From: Nematostella vectensis
Taxonomy: Eukaryota; Cnidaria; Anthozoa; Actiniaria; Edwardsiidae
Length of the DNA stretch: 55,000 nucleotides
Direction of reading: 5' to 3'
Assembly: GCF_932526225.1 (NCBI RefSeq)
Contig: NC_064040.1
Location: 17,781,994 to 17,836,993, forward strand
Part shown: positions 18,870 to 30,700 of the stretch, piece after piece
How the letters are laid out: each line of letters starts with the position of its first letter
Numbering within the stretch: the stretch's first letter is position 1
Notes under the pieces: generated by a model
What the model saw: only the letters and a program-made list of their open reading frames with translations
The model's database searches: none
Told to the model about the DNA's origin: nothing
Made by a program: the position numbers and the translations under genes

Positions 18870-19319
18870 GTAGCTATAACTGATTTTGATTGTGTTCCGG
18901 TTGAAGATTTTTCTGAGTTTGTGGTCTTTAGGGAAGTGCTTGTCTATGAGTGAGAGGAATCTGTGGCCGATGTTGGTGCTTGTGTTCTTGCTAAAAGGGG
19001 GGTTGTACCAGATGATGTTGTTGCGCTGGCGGTTCTTGCGTTTGCTTGTGGTGTTTGGTTCGTAGTGCAGCGTGTAGTTATATCCACTTTCGTCGGGTGC
19101 GTTCTGGTATGGCGGGGCGGCTTGGTCGAAGGTTTCTTTGTCTGATGATAGTGTAGATAAGCGTTTGTTGATACTGGCAGGGATATTCTTTGTGATGGTA
19201 GGTGGGTGGTTGCTCTCGCGGTGGACGTACTGTAGTGGGGCGTTCGGTTTGGTGAAAGGCTGGTAGGTGTTGCGGTTCAGGTCGAATGTCGGTCAGGTCG
19301 AATGTGCTCCGCACTATCA

Positions 19320-21013
19320 TCAGACAAAAAACCTCAGGAGTACTTCTGTATACTAACTTTTTCTTCCCCCTGGCTGCCTTACAGGGGTGGTTTAATTATA
19401 ACCAATTTCTTATCCAGTGCTATTATCGAGAGCTATTTGTCAAAGAAACAGCAGTATTAGCAGAGGTGCAGCATCTTGCTTCGGTTTGATATTGCTGAAA
19501 AATAGGTAGCCCTTGTTCATTCCTTTCCATCTACTGCCAAGTTCTGTCATTTTTATGTATCGCCAAGTTCAATCCGGATTAAGAGCTTTTTTTTATTCTT
19601 TCTTTGCCAGAGCCGTCAGATTACGGGACCTCTAATCTAACTATCTGTCAGCCTTCAAAGTAGCAGCTACAGAGCTTCATCCTCTATAGGGTACAACCAC
19701 ACCTTAAGCGGCTCTAATTCATGTTTTTGTACAAATTTTATTGTTTGATTATTTATGGTCATTTATTTGTAATTTACGTCTAGTTCTAATTTGTAAGGAC
19801 CTTCTAGGATAAATGCAAACTAGTTGCTCAGGTTAAATAAACTAAAAGGGGTACAGGGTATCAAGGACTGGATGATAGGGGTGGGTACACAGGGATACAG
19901 GGTAGTTACGGCTTGGTCACATAGGCTCAAGTACATTAAGGCTTGGGACGTGGCACAGACGTTGACGAAAAAGAAAATTTTGCCTTAGACTGGGTTATCG
20001 TTTGAATTCGCATATGAAGTTTGGAGATGTCATTAAGTAGCTTGTGAACTTTCATATTAACCTACCCATATGGTAGAGATATGATCACGTGACCTATGAC
20101 CTATGACCGTCATTCGGAAGAAAGGCTAACTTGTCGTAGCTATCCGCTGATGGAAACTTTTTTCTATCAAGTGAACGATGTTTTATAGGTGAGTGTGTTT
20201 ATCAATGAATCTTTCCATGTCTTGACCAATAGGAAGACTTCTAAATAGAAATAGTTATGATTTTTTCTATAAGTATGCTTTTATTTTTGTACACATAATT
20301 GGAAAAATCTAGTAAAAAATGATGACATTTTTCCAATGCTAAAACGTCCCGAGGAAGACTCGTCAGTTATCTAAAGCCTTAGCTCATTTATTGCTTCATA
20401 TATGGTATCTCCATCAGCGGAGAGACTGGAAATAAAAATGGTAATATCCAACAGATCTACCGCCATCTTGGTTTCTAGTCTTGGCTTGGTAAGCCGGTGA
20501 ACAAAAATATGACAGGCGCTTTACCACGGAGTTGTTTACGCGGTTATATAGAAACTCTCTTTTTATTGGTTGAAAAAGCCAGGTAAAACAATCACAACTC
20601 ACTATCTAGAAGGCCTGTAAATTCATTAACATGGCGGACGGCTTCAATCGAGGAAGGAAGGCGAATCGTAATATATCTTAAGTTTTTAGCATACGAAAGT
20701 TGTTTTGTGCCCTCTCAAAGATGCAACCGTTATAAAGAATGTATACTAATCATTGTTTTATATATGTACGAGTCTTATAAAGTGATGTTTTGCTCTCAAC
20801 TGCGGAAAAATGTTTCCTTTGTAGCCTTTCTTGTTGTTTAGATAGTTAGAATGAACCTGCTACACCTTGACTCTTTTCCTCTCGTCCCTTTAATTATCAT
20901 GTGACCTTCTTTCTTTGCTTTTTCGCGCTATTTTCAGACCTGCTTCGGGTGCCATGTATATAATGGCTACCACAATAAATTGTGGCTTCGCGAGAGTCTA
21001 TTTGCACTCAACT
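19320..21013. other. AT-rich intergenic sequence
   Basis: No gene recognised. CTATCCGCTGATGGA at about 20140 and a similar inverted copy near 20411-20425 hint at an old inverted-repeat element. ATGGCGGACGG at 20631 begins a 16-codon frame, possibly a first exon, but I cannot support more. Confidence 0.35.
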
Positions 21014-21017
21014 TTAA

Positions 21018-22017
21018 CACATTGACCCCTCAACCGGCCTGTACCGGCTTTGGGAAGTCCCACAACCCAAAAAATTCATATATTCAAAATAAACACAACA
21101 AGATGAAGATACTCAGGCATCAGTCTAAGGGATAAATGGTCTTGCAGATATGCATCCAACCAAGGTGTTGGCATCTACTCTTAAGCCAAATAATAGCACA
21201 GGTTCTTTGACAAATCTCAAATCGAACAAGGAGAGAAAAGCAGAATCACCCCTCTCAATAAAACGCTCAAAATACCACACAAGGGAGAGATCAGCAAACA
21301 CAGCTCAAGACACAAATAGATACCTTTATTCTGATCCTCCAGGTACATTTCCTTGGCCTCAAAACACAATGTCCATTCCTTGAAGGATTGTACAACCACG
21401 AAAATATCTTTACGTATTGCAAAGCATTCTGGGAGATCCAGGGGAAAATTCACGAGGGAAGGGCCAGTCAACACTCCTCTCCCCAAAGTCAGATGTTTTT
21501 TTCTAATTCTTTTCACCCCAAAGCTAAACAAATCATTTCCAGGTCACACAGACCCAGAATAGCAGTGTAAACATTTTTGGAAGCAATTTGGTTTCAGAAA
21601 AGACAGCATTTAGGAGAGCTGTGGTGATTCATTAGAAAATTATTTTCTCATCCGGGCAAAGCCAAACAAGAAAAAATCATCATGAATCCACCTTTGCTTG
21701 CAAATATCCATAAGCAAAGCACTTAATTATGCCCCAAAAGACTTCATGATATCCTGAGACACTCTCCTAATATGCTCATAGCTGTATTTTTGATGAAAAA
21801 TACAAGCAACCATTCACTTGTGCTGGCTTCAGCACAACGACGAGGGATTAAAAGTGGGGACTGCAAAGCACTGTTGGAAAGCTTGGATACCGCTGACTAG
21901 GTGCAGCTGTGTTTGACTTTGACGGGCTGTATAAAGCTCAGAATAGGAGGGGAATTATTTTTTTTTCAGTCTGTAAATTTTGTAAATTCAGCTCAAAAGA
22001 AGCCAGGAGTCAATGGG
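21018..22017. mobile_element. TTAA-flanked 1.0 kb DNA element
   Basis: The left end CACATTGACCCCTCAACCGG and right end (reverse complement CCCATTGACTCCTGGC) form imperfect terminal inverted repeats, each bordered by TTAA (21014-21017, 22018-22021). No transposase frame is seen, so it is non-autonomous. A TTAA target fits piggyBac or Kolobok-type transposons; which one is not shown. Confidence 0.7.
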
Positions 22018-22021
22018 TTAA

Positions 22022-23480
22022 TAAAAGTTCCATTAATGTACATTTGTAAAGCTACATTCTGACAAGCTTTGTTCTTGCGAAGAGCAATGGATGAAACAGG
22101 ATTTCAAGGATGGAATATAGTGTCAGACACAATTTTAGATAAGATGTAATGCTGAAGATTTAATGTACCATTTTAAGTGGTGATTTTCCATCCCCATGGG
22201 AATTAATATCTACAAATATACATCCAGTAATGCATTATATTTTGGTGTTTTGAGAAACCCTGGATCTAACTATTCCAATGAAATAAATCTAAACATCTAA
22301 AAATAAATGTAATAGGCAAGAGACTTGGAAAGAAAATCCTAAAAAGAAAATATAAGTGAAAGTTATAAATGAAAATTTCTAATTTAAAAATCAAATCTGT
22401 TCATTAATTTATTTTTGGTGTAGAGGGGAAATAGTAAAGAGCATCAATTGCATAAAAATAGTCAACAGGGAGAAGAAAAAGGAAGAAAATATAATAACAA
22501 TAATGTGATAATTATATTCCATTATCTTTAGGTTGATAGAAAACTATTTTCTTTACAGATTTATTATTTAAAAAGCAAAAGTTTGTTTTTAGTTTTATAT
22601 TATATAAGTATCTTGTTCTAAAAAAACCCTATGAGTGTGTACTGCTGAATCACATAGTAATGAACTAGTCATTTGCACCCCGTCCCTTATGGTCCTGCAG
22701 AATTCAGGGGTTAATGTGGGGTTTTAGACCACTTTTTAACCAGAATATTTCAAGAGGGGTGGTGGTATTAACTGTTTTTGACTCTTAACTTGGAAACAGG
22801 CTTTTATTAAAGTTTAATCCCCCAACCTTCCCTGGGACCATGGGTGTGGGGGTATCAAATGACTAGTGAATAAGAACATCCTACTGTTCTCTTCAAGACA
22901 TGATTTTTAATTCTCATGTCTTCCAGTCTTTAGCATTCATCTTGGCCCTCAGGTAGTTCCTGGTTCATAAAAGAGTGAAAACAATTATTTATTATTTCTT
23001 TCAAAACAATCTTTTTATCAAGCCATTTATAATCTAACTAATTTTCCACAACTATTTGAAAAAAAATAAACACATGAGATGCAAGATGCAGACAATAACA
23101 ACAATGCATATTGAAAATAAGGTTTTTTTTTATCCTCGGTAAGGAAAATTTCTCTTGTTAGTTGAAAAAGCTGCTGTATCCTTCTAAGGATATGTATCTT
23201 CTTAGGAATAAGAGCACAGGGTATAAAGACAAGAACGGTCTTCTTTAGCAGTATTTGACAAATGCAACACGATATTGGTTAGCCTTAATGAAATATCTCA
23301 ACACAATCAATCTGCCCTGAAGAAGTCTTATTAAAGACGAATTCCAGTTTTTGTTGTATCGTATTTTATTCAACAAAATCAAAAATATAGATAAAACGAA
23401 GAATGTCAAAACAAAACCTGTTATGCTCAAATAATTTGATTACTAAGTTAAGTACTCGCATTCTCAAAGCATACAAAAAG
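22022..23480. repeat. Interspersed repeat R-A, copy A
   Basis: A long dispersed repeat of unknown class. Its 5' part (with AAAGTTCCATTAATGTACA) matches segments at 24160, 29480 and 30727. Its 3' part (with GCAAGATGCAGACAATA and GGTCTTCTTTAGCA) matches 48940-49520. A small MITE sits inside at 22665-22866. No coding capacity is evident. Confidence 0.75.
22665..22866. mobile_element. Small MITE inside R-A copy A
   Basis: A 202 bp element with inverted ends CTAGTCATTTG and CAAATGACTAG, followed inward by C-rich and ATGGTCC motifs on both sides. A relative lies at 52951-53092. It marks the place where R-A copy A departs from the other copies. Confidence 0.7.
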
Positions 23481-23917
23481 GACAACAAAAAAGCCTAATA
23501 GCTTTTATATCCTCAATAGACAATACAAATCGTCGTCCGAAACTCACCTTGCATTGTTTTTTTTTTTTGGTCGCTTTCTTGTGGTTCTGTTCGCTTTTTA
23601 ATGTGAACTGTTACTTGCTTAAATTTACTAGCTAAAACCAGATAAATCTTGGCGTGAATGAATGTTAGTAGATCTCCTCTAGTTGACTTTATCCTTAAGT
23701 CACAAAATTTGAGGCAAAATAAATAATCATCGCATAATCGACAAGAACTTTTTCCCTTGCTCCGTGCTTGTATTTAGTCGCCATTTCGGGGCCGAGTGGG
23801 GCCTGGGAGTCGCGCGGCTGACTGGCTGGCTGGCGAGTGACACCACAGGGTACCCGCGCGATGACCACAAAAACCAAGTCGCATACCTATACCATATTTC
23901 TATGCCTATGCGGCTCC
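23481..23917. other. Intergenic, no gene recognised
   Basis: Contains a GC-rich stretch near 23780-23870 and, on the minus strand, ATGGCGACTAAATACAAGC opening a 29-codon frame. Nothing supports it as a gene. Confidence 0.35.
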
Positions 23918-24890
23918 GCTAATATATAGATTTAGGCACTGCCTAAAAGCGGAGCCAGCATAAACACCTTTTGTGTTGACTGATCAAAGGTATTATTGGG
24001 GGATCTAGGATCCTGCTCTCTACTGAGATTTATTTATTGTACCGACCAAATGGATCCAGGCCTTATTCAATAATTTAAATTATGCAGTACATCAAAGTTA
24101 ACAAACACAATTCCTGGTGTGGATATGGCTGTCAAAGTTGTCAAGAGTCTAATGGTAAATTCTTATGTCCCATCATAGAAGTTCCATTATGAATATATTT
24201 TTTTAAATCAAAACAATACTCCCACAAGCTTTGCCCTTGTGCAGAAAATGTCATGGATGTAACAGCATTCCAAAGATTCAAAATAATATATTTAGACTGT
24301 TTAGATGCCATACTGTGATTTTTATGTATTGATTTAGTGGCGATTCTCTCCTTCATTGGACCGAATATTCAGAAAAATGTCTGGAAATTAAAATCCAAAA
24401 ATATATTTCCTTTCATGCATTACATATTGGTGCACCCCACTTTACCATATAGTGGCCTTGTTGTTGGTGGCCTACTCCCAAATGAATGCAATAAAGAACA
24501 AACAGATTGAAAATGCTAACTTCTAATTTCAAACCAAACCTTTTCATTGATCTATGTTTGGGGTAGAGAGGAATCAAAGAATATCAATTGACTAAAAAAT
24601 AATCGACGGGAGAGGAGATATAAAGTGAATTGACTCAACTTGAAAGGTTTGGTGAAAAGAATATAACAGTAATGAAAATAATTTGATTGACAATTTCTTG
24701 ACATTTCCCCTTTCCCATTATCTTAACCCTTTCACCACCACAGGCCTCTAAAGAGGCCATGTCTTTGCTATCCAAGCTATGTGAACAGAATTCTATTATT
24801 GAAAAAGAACAAGGTAGTGATATAAAGTTTAAGAAGCGCTCGGCTAATCCATTCAAGATGAAATGCAATACTCAAAAAATTGATTTTTCA
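23918..24890. repeat. Interspersed repeat R-A, copy B
   Basis: Starts at TATATAGATTTAGGCACTGC next to an inverted GGCTCCGCT / AGCGGAGCC pair, and runs through segments shared with copy C: the TGTTGACTGAT, CAAGAGTCTAATGGT and ACAGCATTCCAAAGATT motifs. Near 24723 a TTAACCCTTTCACC stretch interrupts the match, probably another small insertion. Confidence 0.7.
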
Positions 24891-25189
24891 ATAATTTGTC
24901 TATAGACTTATATTTGTCTCCGGATTACAAAAATGTGTTTCTTTTTAAAATCGAACGAATATTAAATATTTTATGGATTTTTCCTTATTTTTCTCGGCTC
25001 GATCCCGAAAAACACTACAAAAATTGAACCAAGTATCGCTACCTGCAGCGCGAAAAATAAACAGCGCAGAAACACAACAACACCACAGGAGGCAACCAGG
25101 ATATATGCTCTCAATATTATTTTAATCTCAGCTTAATCCAGTTAAAATAGAATATTTGACACATTTTCTCAAATATAGCCTCGCATCCA

Positions 25190-25380
25190 CCATTTTAATT
25201 CCAGAAGCCCTGCTGAAACTGTAACTACTCCATCCTCCACTACACCTGCAGTTAATAAAGAAAAAAGTAGGGTTACTGAAACCGTAACTACTCCATCCTC
25301 CAATACACCTCCAGTTAGTACAGCCAAAAGTGGGGTTACTGCAACCGTAACTACTCAATCATCAAATGGAACCAGTAACT
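25190..25380 (+). pseudogene. Thr/Ser-rich segment with three 63-bp repeats
   Basis: Three 63 bp (21-codon) tandem units encode variants of TVTTPSSNTPPVSTAKSGV in an open plus-strand frame that ends at TGA (NGTSN stop). An acceptor-like TTTTAATTCCAG precedes it. It lies just upstream of the OB-fold pseudogene and may be its low-complexity N-terminal part. The link is inferred from position. Confidence 0.5.
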
Positions 25381-25581
25381 GAATTCAGAGTTTAGTAGGA
25401 TATGTACAGAATTATTCCCCAGAAAAAGAAACTATGCTACATTCATAATTCAAGAAGAAAAGTCAACACAATCTGCACTTTGCTATTCCTCTTCCAAGCG
25501 CAAAATCCTATATGACAAGAAACCACAAGAACACCAGTGAAAATTACCAGATCCACTAAAGCAGCAGACTACTAAAGAATA

Positions 25582-26334
25582 GTGGTTAATGACATAACCC
25601 ATGTTGAAACACCAAATGCCCTGGAATGTTCCTTTCAGTTTTTCGAAGTTAATACACCAACAATGGTGAATTTAGCTAACCTTGATAACTCTCCTGAAGA
25701 CAACATTTCCTCAATTGCAAAAGTCCTGCAATTGGGTGAGACAAAAATTGTTGGACAAGGGAAATCATGAATGCCACGATTGCCGACAACACTGGACAAA
25801 TCATTCTTTACATCTGGAATGATGCTATTGCATTGGTTAAGGAAGGAAGCATCTACAAGTTCTCCAACCTTAGCATCCGGTACTGGAATGGAGTAAGAAA
25901 GCTTACAACAACTACAAATTCTCTTATCCGTGTTGCGGAGGATGCCTAATTGAAGAATATTAAGCTCCAAGAAATTCCAGATCCTCAAGAGGATACCACA
26001 GTGGAAGTTGAAAACATCAGCAGCATAGAAAAGATTGAGAATTTCAAAGTATGAAGCCATTGTGCCAGACGAATCATTCAAACTCCTGGTCAAATAGTAA
26101 CCTGCGAGCATTGTCATCACAAGATGCGCTCCTCCAGCTGTGCTACAAAAAAAAGTCTCACTGGTAGTTACTGCAGCTGGCAACAGGATCTACTTGACAC
26201 TGCCAGATGATGTCCTGCAGCGTTTGATTAATCCATACAATCCAAATGACATAGACACATATAATATCACTGAAAAACTGTTGTTTCTGGATAACATCAA
26301 AATACACCAGAAACAACAGAATTTCTTCAATTGA
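25582..26334 (+). pseudogene. RPA-like OB-fold protein with zinc ribbon, decayed
   Basis: Conceptual plus-strand pieces: LGETKIVGQGKS, a frameshift at ATGA (25767-25770), TIADNTGQIILYIWNDAIAL with SIYKFSNLSIRYWNG and KLTTTTNSLI, a stop, then SHCARRIIQTPGQIVTCEHC and HHKMRSSSCA (a CxxC pair whose first Cys codon region now holds TGA), another frameshift and RIYLTLPDDVLQRLI. The first block looks like an OB fold of the RPA type that binds single-stranded DNA; the second is a zinc ribbon. There are no introns. Such proteins occur in mobile-element contexts in invertebrates. Several stops and shifts make it a pseudogene. Confidence 0.65.
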
Positions 26335-27890
26335 ACCAAAGTGAACTTTATCATATGCAAAAGTCTTATTGACTGAACTTATGTTGGAATGGTCACAACC
26401 GTATAAGTTATTCTTACTCATCATCAAGTTTCCTTTGGCTAAATACATTTACTGTCAGTTATTATGACTGCAAAAGACCAAAAGAAACATTGACTGAAAT
26501 ATGTTCAAATGGTCACAGCCGTTTAAGTTGTTGGATGACTAGAGTCTGCGAAAGACATTGATTGAACTAATGTTCGAATGCAGGTCCCATGGTGAATATT
26601 CTGTGTTTACAGTCTTCTTTCAGTATTTCAGTGGTAGTTTATATCGCCTCAGTGATTCTACTCTTGATTTGTGTTTTTCTGAGTTTACACCCTTTTGTCA
26701 TTCCATACCAATCATAGTTCTATAAATCAACTTTGAGGTCTCCTATCATTGGGTCAGTGAATTTAGCACCTCATTTAGCAACATATTGAACCAGAACTAA
26801 TCATACTGGCAGCGAAAACGTGCAGTCATCTGATCATAGGAGGCCCTTAGCTCCCCCTTTTGGACTAGCAAAATTGAGTGATAAGACTAATTTTCAAATG
26901 ACAAGAATAGAGCAAAGTAAGACATTACACAGTACCACTGAAATACTGAAAAAAGGCTGTAAACTCTGTTCAAGAACGCAGAATCTTCACCCTGGGACCA
27001 GGGTACTGGTGTTTATAGTCTTCTTATTTTCACTCACGTCTCCAAAAGACCAAAAGAAACATTTGAAGTGTCTTATTGACTGGAAAAAATGTAAAAAGGA
27101 CCAAACCGTTTGGTTATTGTTACTCATGAATCAAACTGCTTTCAAGTTTGTGAAAATGCCAAACAAAGTAAAACATGTAATGTAATGTAATGTAATGTTA
27201 TTAGAGTCTTCCTGTTAATCCTTTAAAAAAATTAATACTATTTTTTACTAAATAGTACAATTTAGTACAATTTAAAGATAAACAGCTAAGGCGTGAAGCC
27301 TAAACTAGTTTGATTATGCCTCGAAACTTACATCTGCTTCACACCCCAAATATTTCTAAATAATCACTAAATAAGTACTAAATTATACTATTTTAGTACT
27401 AAATACTATTTTCTTTTTCATGTATTTACAGGAAGCAAGCTAATCTTTACTGGAATACCTGTGGTAGCCCAGTCATAAAATGCAACTGTTTTTCTGTCGT
27501 CTCGCGATTTGCACAATGCAATTCCCAAGAACTCTAACGCCACAGGCGATACTTCTTATTTTAGTGTATTGATTGCGACCTTACTGAAGCCTTTTTCTTA
27601 CACGAAGTATCTAGCCTTTTGTCCTACGTCATCGCAACTGCTAGTTACCAAAAACTTTTGGATAATTTAAAACTGTGTCATGGCCGCCATCTTGAATTTG
27701 AGATTCCAGCTCATGTCATTTGTGCAGTTGAAGGCCCTATTCGCGATTAATTAACTGCATATTTAACCATAGCCTCAATTTCTACCAAGTTATTTTGTAA
27801 AATCATCTCAGCTTGGATTGATTTCGCTGTATTTACTTGTGTTTACATTTGCGACCCGAGTGCGAGACACGCGGCTCAAGATAAGAATTA
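26335..27890. other. Intergenic sequence with short degenerate repeats
   Basis: Between 26360 and 26580 a roughly 110 bp stretch containing ATTGACTGAA and a TTCGAATG / TGGAATGGTCACA motif recurs with divergence. A (GTAAT)n run lies at 27179-27200. A 121-codon frame at 26820 has no recognisable features. Confidence 0.4.
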
Positions 27891-27892
27891 GG

Positions 27893-28278
27893 TTAAAGGG
27901 GCCGTATGACGAGGTTCTTAAAAAAACGTCCTCTCGCGCGGAAAGTAAAGATTAAGCGTTCAACTATCAGGTTCGAAACGCTCCAAGTGAAATATCGAGT
28001 TGAAGTATGTTTTGTTTAAACCTGAAATACAGCAATTTTTGGCCGCCGTTATTCAGTTGGAATCGAACGCTGTGATGTCACTTGTCCCTAAAATCAAGCT
28101 ATGGGATGGGATGCCTCGCTCTGAGTCGCAAAAAAAATCACAGCATGCACAGTGAGTGGGATGAGGATTTAGCCAGAGAATTCAGCGCAATACGATTTAC
28201 TCAATGAAAGTACCCCAAAATTAGATAGGCTAGAGGTCTGTCGTGCTGAAACGTTGAATAACCAAGCTAAAAAGTGGA
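27893..28278 (+). mobile_element. Terminus of a TTAA-type element
   Basis: TTAAAGGGGCCGTATGACGA at 27893 recurs as its reverse complement at 50839-50858, and both are followed inward by a related segment containing GGCCGCC and TGACGTCACTTGTC or TGATGTCACTTGTC. This marks ends of two elements of one family, each missing its other end. The right border here is unknown; the SINE starts at 28279. Confidence 0.45.
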
Positions 28279-28576
28279 AGCACGAGTGGCCTAGTGTGTT
28301 AGCGCGTCGGCCTCTCACGGCTGTGGCCCAGGTTCGAATCCTGGCTCAAACTGGGGATTTTTCGGGATTCATGCCTTGAATCGAATTTGTCACAAGTGAG
28401 TTGAAGTTATTCTCCCGTGTTTCCAGTCTTCTCGGATAAGGACACTAAACCGGAGGTCCCGTCTCTTCAAGCTGCACTATACTAACCTGAACCGAAGGGA
28501 CGTAAAAGAACCACTGGGGACGCAATAAACCCTCTGGCAGTGACCACCCCCAGTGACAGTGCTTACTAACCGAGGG
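28279..28576 (+). mobile_element. tRNA-derived SINE, copy 2 (full head)
   Basis: The head has a pol III A box (TGGCCTAGTGTGTTAGCGCG region) and a perfect B box (GGTTCGAATCC), spaced as in a tRNA with a long variable arm. The body is about 220 bp, highly similar to the copy at 6910-7196, ending near TTACTAACCGAGG. It is not a tRNA gene: there is no proper acceptor stem or anticodon arm continuity. Confidence 0.85.
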
Positions 28577-29154
28577 CCATATGTTAGAAAACTGTATATT
28601 CGGTTAAATATGCTACCCTCGATAAACAAAGATTACAAAGTACAAAGGAGAAAGCCCTGAAACAGAAAGACTAAAGCTAAGTAACAACCGTCTTGACTTT
28701 GGGAATTACCCAAAACAAACTGCATGATGGAGAGTTAAAAATACGATCTTACGAGCTCAGAAGAACGATGGGAACTTAAATAATGTATATCTCAGTTGTT
28801 TGACACAATATGAAGAAAAGTGCAATGTCCGGTAAGAAAATAATAAAAACTTTACGGGAAAAAGTTAGTTGTTTCCTTCATGTTTGTACAGCGCCTTTTT
28901 ACGAGTGCGCGCCATTTCGATTTTGAAAGGCACCCCTTTGAAATGAAAGCCCGAAAGTGAAAGTACAGCTCCGCAATACTTTACTATAATAGAAAAAGTG
29001 GTTGTTTTCGATTTCTTGCACTTGTCCTAAAACTACACTAGCCTTGCTTCATCTAAATTTAGAACAAAAGAAATAGCTGGACTTGAAAGAATTCTGTCAT
29101 GACAAACATCATGACAAAGCAGCTTTGTGGATTCAAATATTCAGTAAGTTTAGT
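28577..29154. other. Intergenic, nothing recognised
   Basis: AT-rich sequence between the SINE and R-A copy C. No gene or repeat recognised. Confidence 0.4.
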
Positions 29155-29604
29155 TATAATATATAGATTTAGACGCTGCCTAAAAGCGGATCCAGCATTT
29201 AACACCTTTTTGTGTTGACTGATAGGGGTAGTTTTAGAGGGGATCTTGGTGTCTCTAGAATTTTTTTTAATGAGATTAAAAATATGTCAAATTTTACTGC
29301 CATGTCATTATGAATTGTATTGGCCCCTCCAAATGGATCAAGCAAGCACTTATTCAATGATATTAAATATGCAGTGTGAAAGTTAACAAAATACTAAAAC
29401 TTGGTGTGAAAAAGGCATCAAGTTCAAGGTGTCACATTGACGAGAATGTTTTTTCAAGAGTCTAATGGTCAATTCTTATTTCCCTTTATAGAAGTTCCAC
29501 TATGTATATTTTTATCAAAACACCATTCTAACAAGCTTTGACCTTGTGAAGAATATATGAAGGATGTAACAGCATTCCAAAGATTTAGATGCCATACTGT
29601 AGTT

Positions 29605-29769
29605 CAGGGGCGGATCTAGCTGTTTGCCAAAGGGGGGATTTGGCCCAAAAATTTTCGTCATTATTTTACCTTCGTAACGATTTTGGGGTGAAAAGATACA
29701 CTGAAAATAATAAAAAAGAAAGCCCAAGGGGAGGTTTAAACCCCCTACCTCCCCCCCATAGACCCACTA
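29605..29769. mobile_element. 165-bp hAT-like MITE
   Basis: Flanked by the 8 bp duplication CTGTAGTT (29597-29604 and 29770-29777). R-A copy B has the empty site (CATACTGTGATTTTTATG). Ends CAGGGGCGGATCTAG and, reversed, TAGTGGGTCTATGG are imperfect inverted repeats. An 8 bp target is typical of the hAT superfamily. Confidence 0.8.
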
Positions 29770-30246
29770 CTGTAGTTTTCATGTACCACAACTGATTATT
29801 CAGAAAAATGTGTTTAACCTAAACTCCACGAATATACCTCCTGTCATGCATTACATATTGGTGCACCCACCATTGGCATGCTGGTTTTAGAAACCCTGGA
29901 TCCACCCATACTGTCTAATCAAAAATGAATGCAATGGAGGCAAATCCTAAATTATTACTGAAAGTGCTTAATTCCAATTTCAAATTTCAAACCAAACCAT
30001 GTTCATTGACCTATGTTAGGGTTAGAGAGAAACAAATATAACAAAAAGTCAATGGGGAGAAGAAAAAGGGAGAAATGAATGACTCTATTTGAAAAAAAAA
30101 TGTGACTCTACTTTAAAAAATATATAACAATAATGCAATAATAGCTTAAATGAGCATATTCCTAACATTTTCCCGTTTTCTTTACAGATTTATTATTGAA
30201 AAAGCACAAGTTTGATGTTGTCTTTACATAATTTAAGTACCTTGCT

Positions 30247-30700
30247 CCCAGGGGGGAGGGACTTTGAGAAACGGGAGTTTGAGAGACGAGGGTGCTCGAC
30301 AGCATAATCAATGTTAACCCTAAGAGATAGCACATTGGGTGTGGTCAAAGGAATTTTTAACCCTGAGAGATAGCATTAAAAAACAATGCTGGTTTTAATT
30401 TGCTGACGGATCCTATATTGCTATGTTACCGACAATAAAGTCGAAAGTATTAACTGATCAGTTGACTTGTGGTTTATTGTAAAATACATTTCAAGCGATT
30501 GGGCCACCACTTAGCGTGAGACACCCTAAAAGATAGCAGAATCGGAAAAATACTCCTCCCCGGGCGTGAAAACCCCTAAAAGATAGCAGAACCGGAAAAA
30601 TCCTAAAACACACCCTAAGAGATAGAAGTTGGTAAGAATATTATACCATAAAAGATAGGTCGAGCACCCTCGTCTATCTTTCTGGAGAGTCCCCCCCCGG
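30247..30700. mobile_element. 454-bp hAT-like MITE
   Basis: Flanked by the 8 bp duplication ACCTTGCT (30239-30246 and 30701-30708). R-A copy A has the empty site (AGTATCTTGTTCTAAAAAAA). Both ends carry GACGAGGGTGCTCGAC in inverted orientation beside runs of G or C. Inside, CCCTAAGAGATAGCA-type motifs recur about five times. A decayed relative lies at 51545-51735. Confidence 0.85.

Larger units (their letters stand above)
18100..19310 (-). mobile_element. Penelope-like retroelement, 5'-truncated
   Basis: Minus-strand remnant of a PLE. From its 5' side: YQQTLIYTIIR and a frameshifted stretch ending RFLSLIDKHFPKDHKLRKIF (RT C-terminus), then a GIY-YIG endonuclease (18336-18869), then a non-coding 3' part with a hammerhead ribozyme. 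The RT catalytic core is absent, so the copy is 5' truncated at about 19310. PLEs retrotranspose using an RT related to telomerase and, in this clade, a GIY-YIG nuclease. Confidence 0.8.

Noticed and set aside
26820-27185. 121-codon plus-strand frame
   Set aside because: Composition looks random, there is no domain, and it lies in repeat-rich sequence.
28279-28352. A tRNA gene
   Set aside because: The A and B boxes are present, but the sequence continues into a SINE body shared with 6910-7196 and the cloverleaf is not intact.
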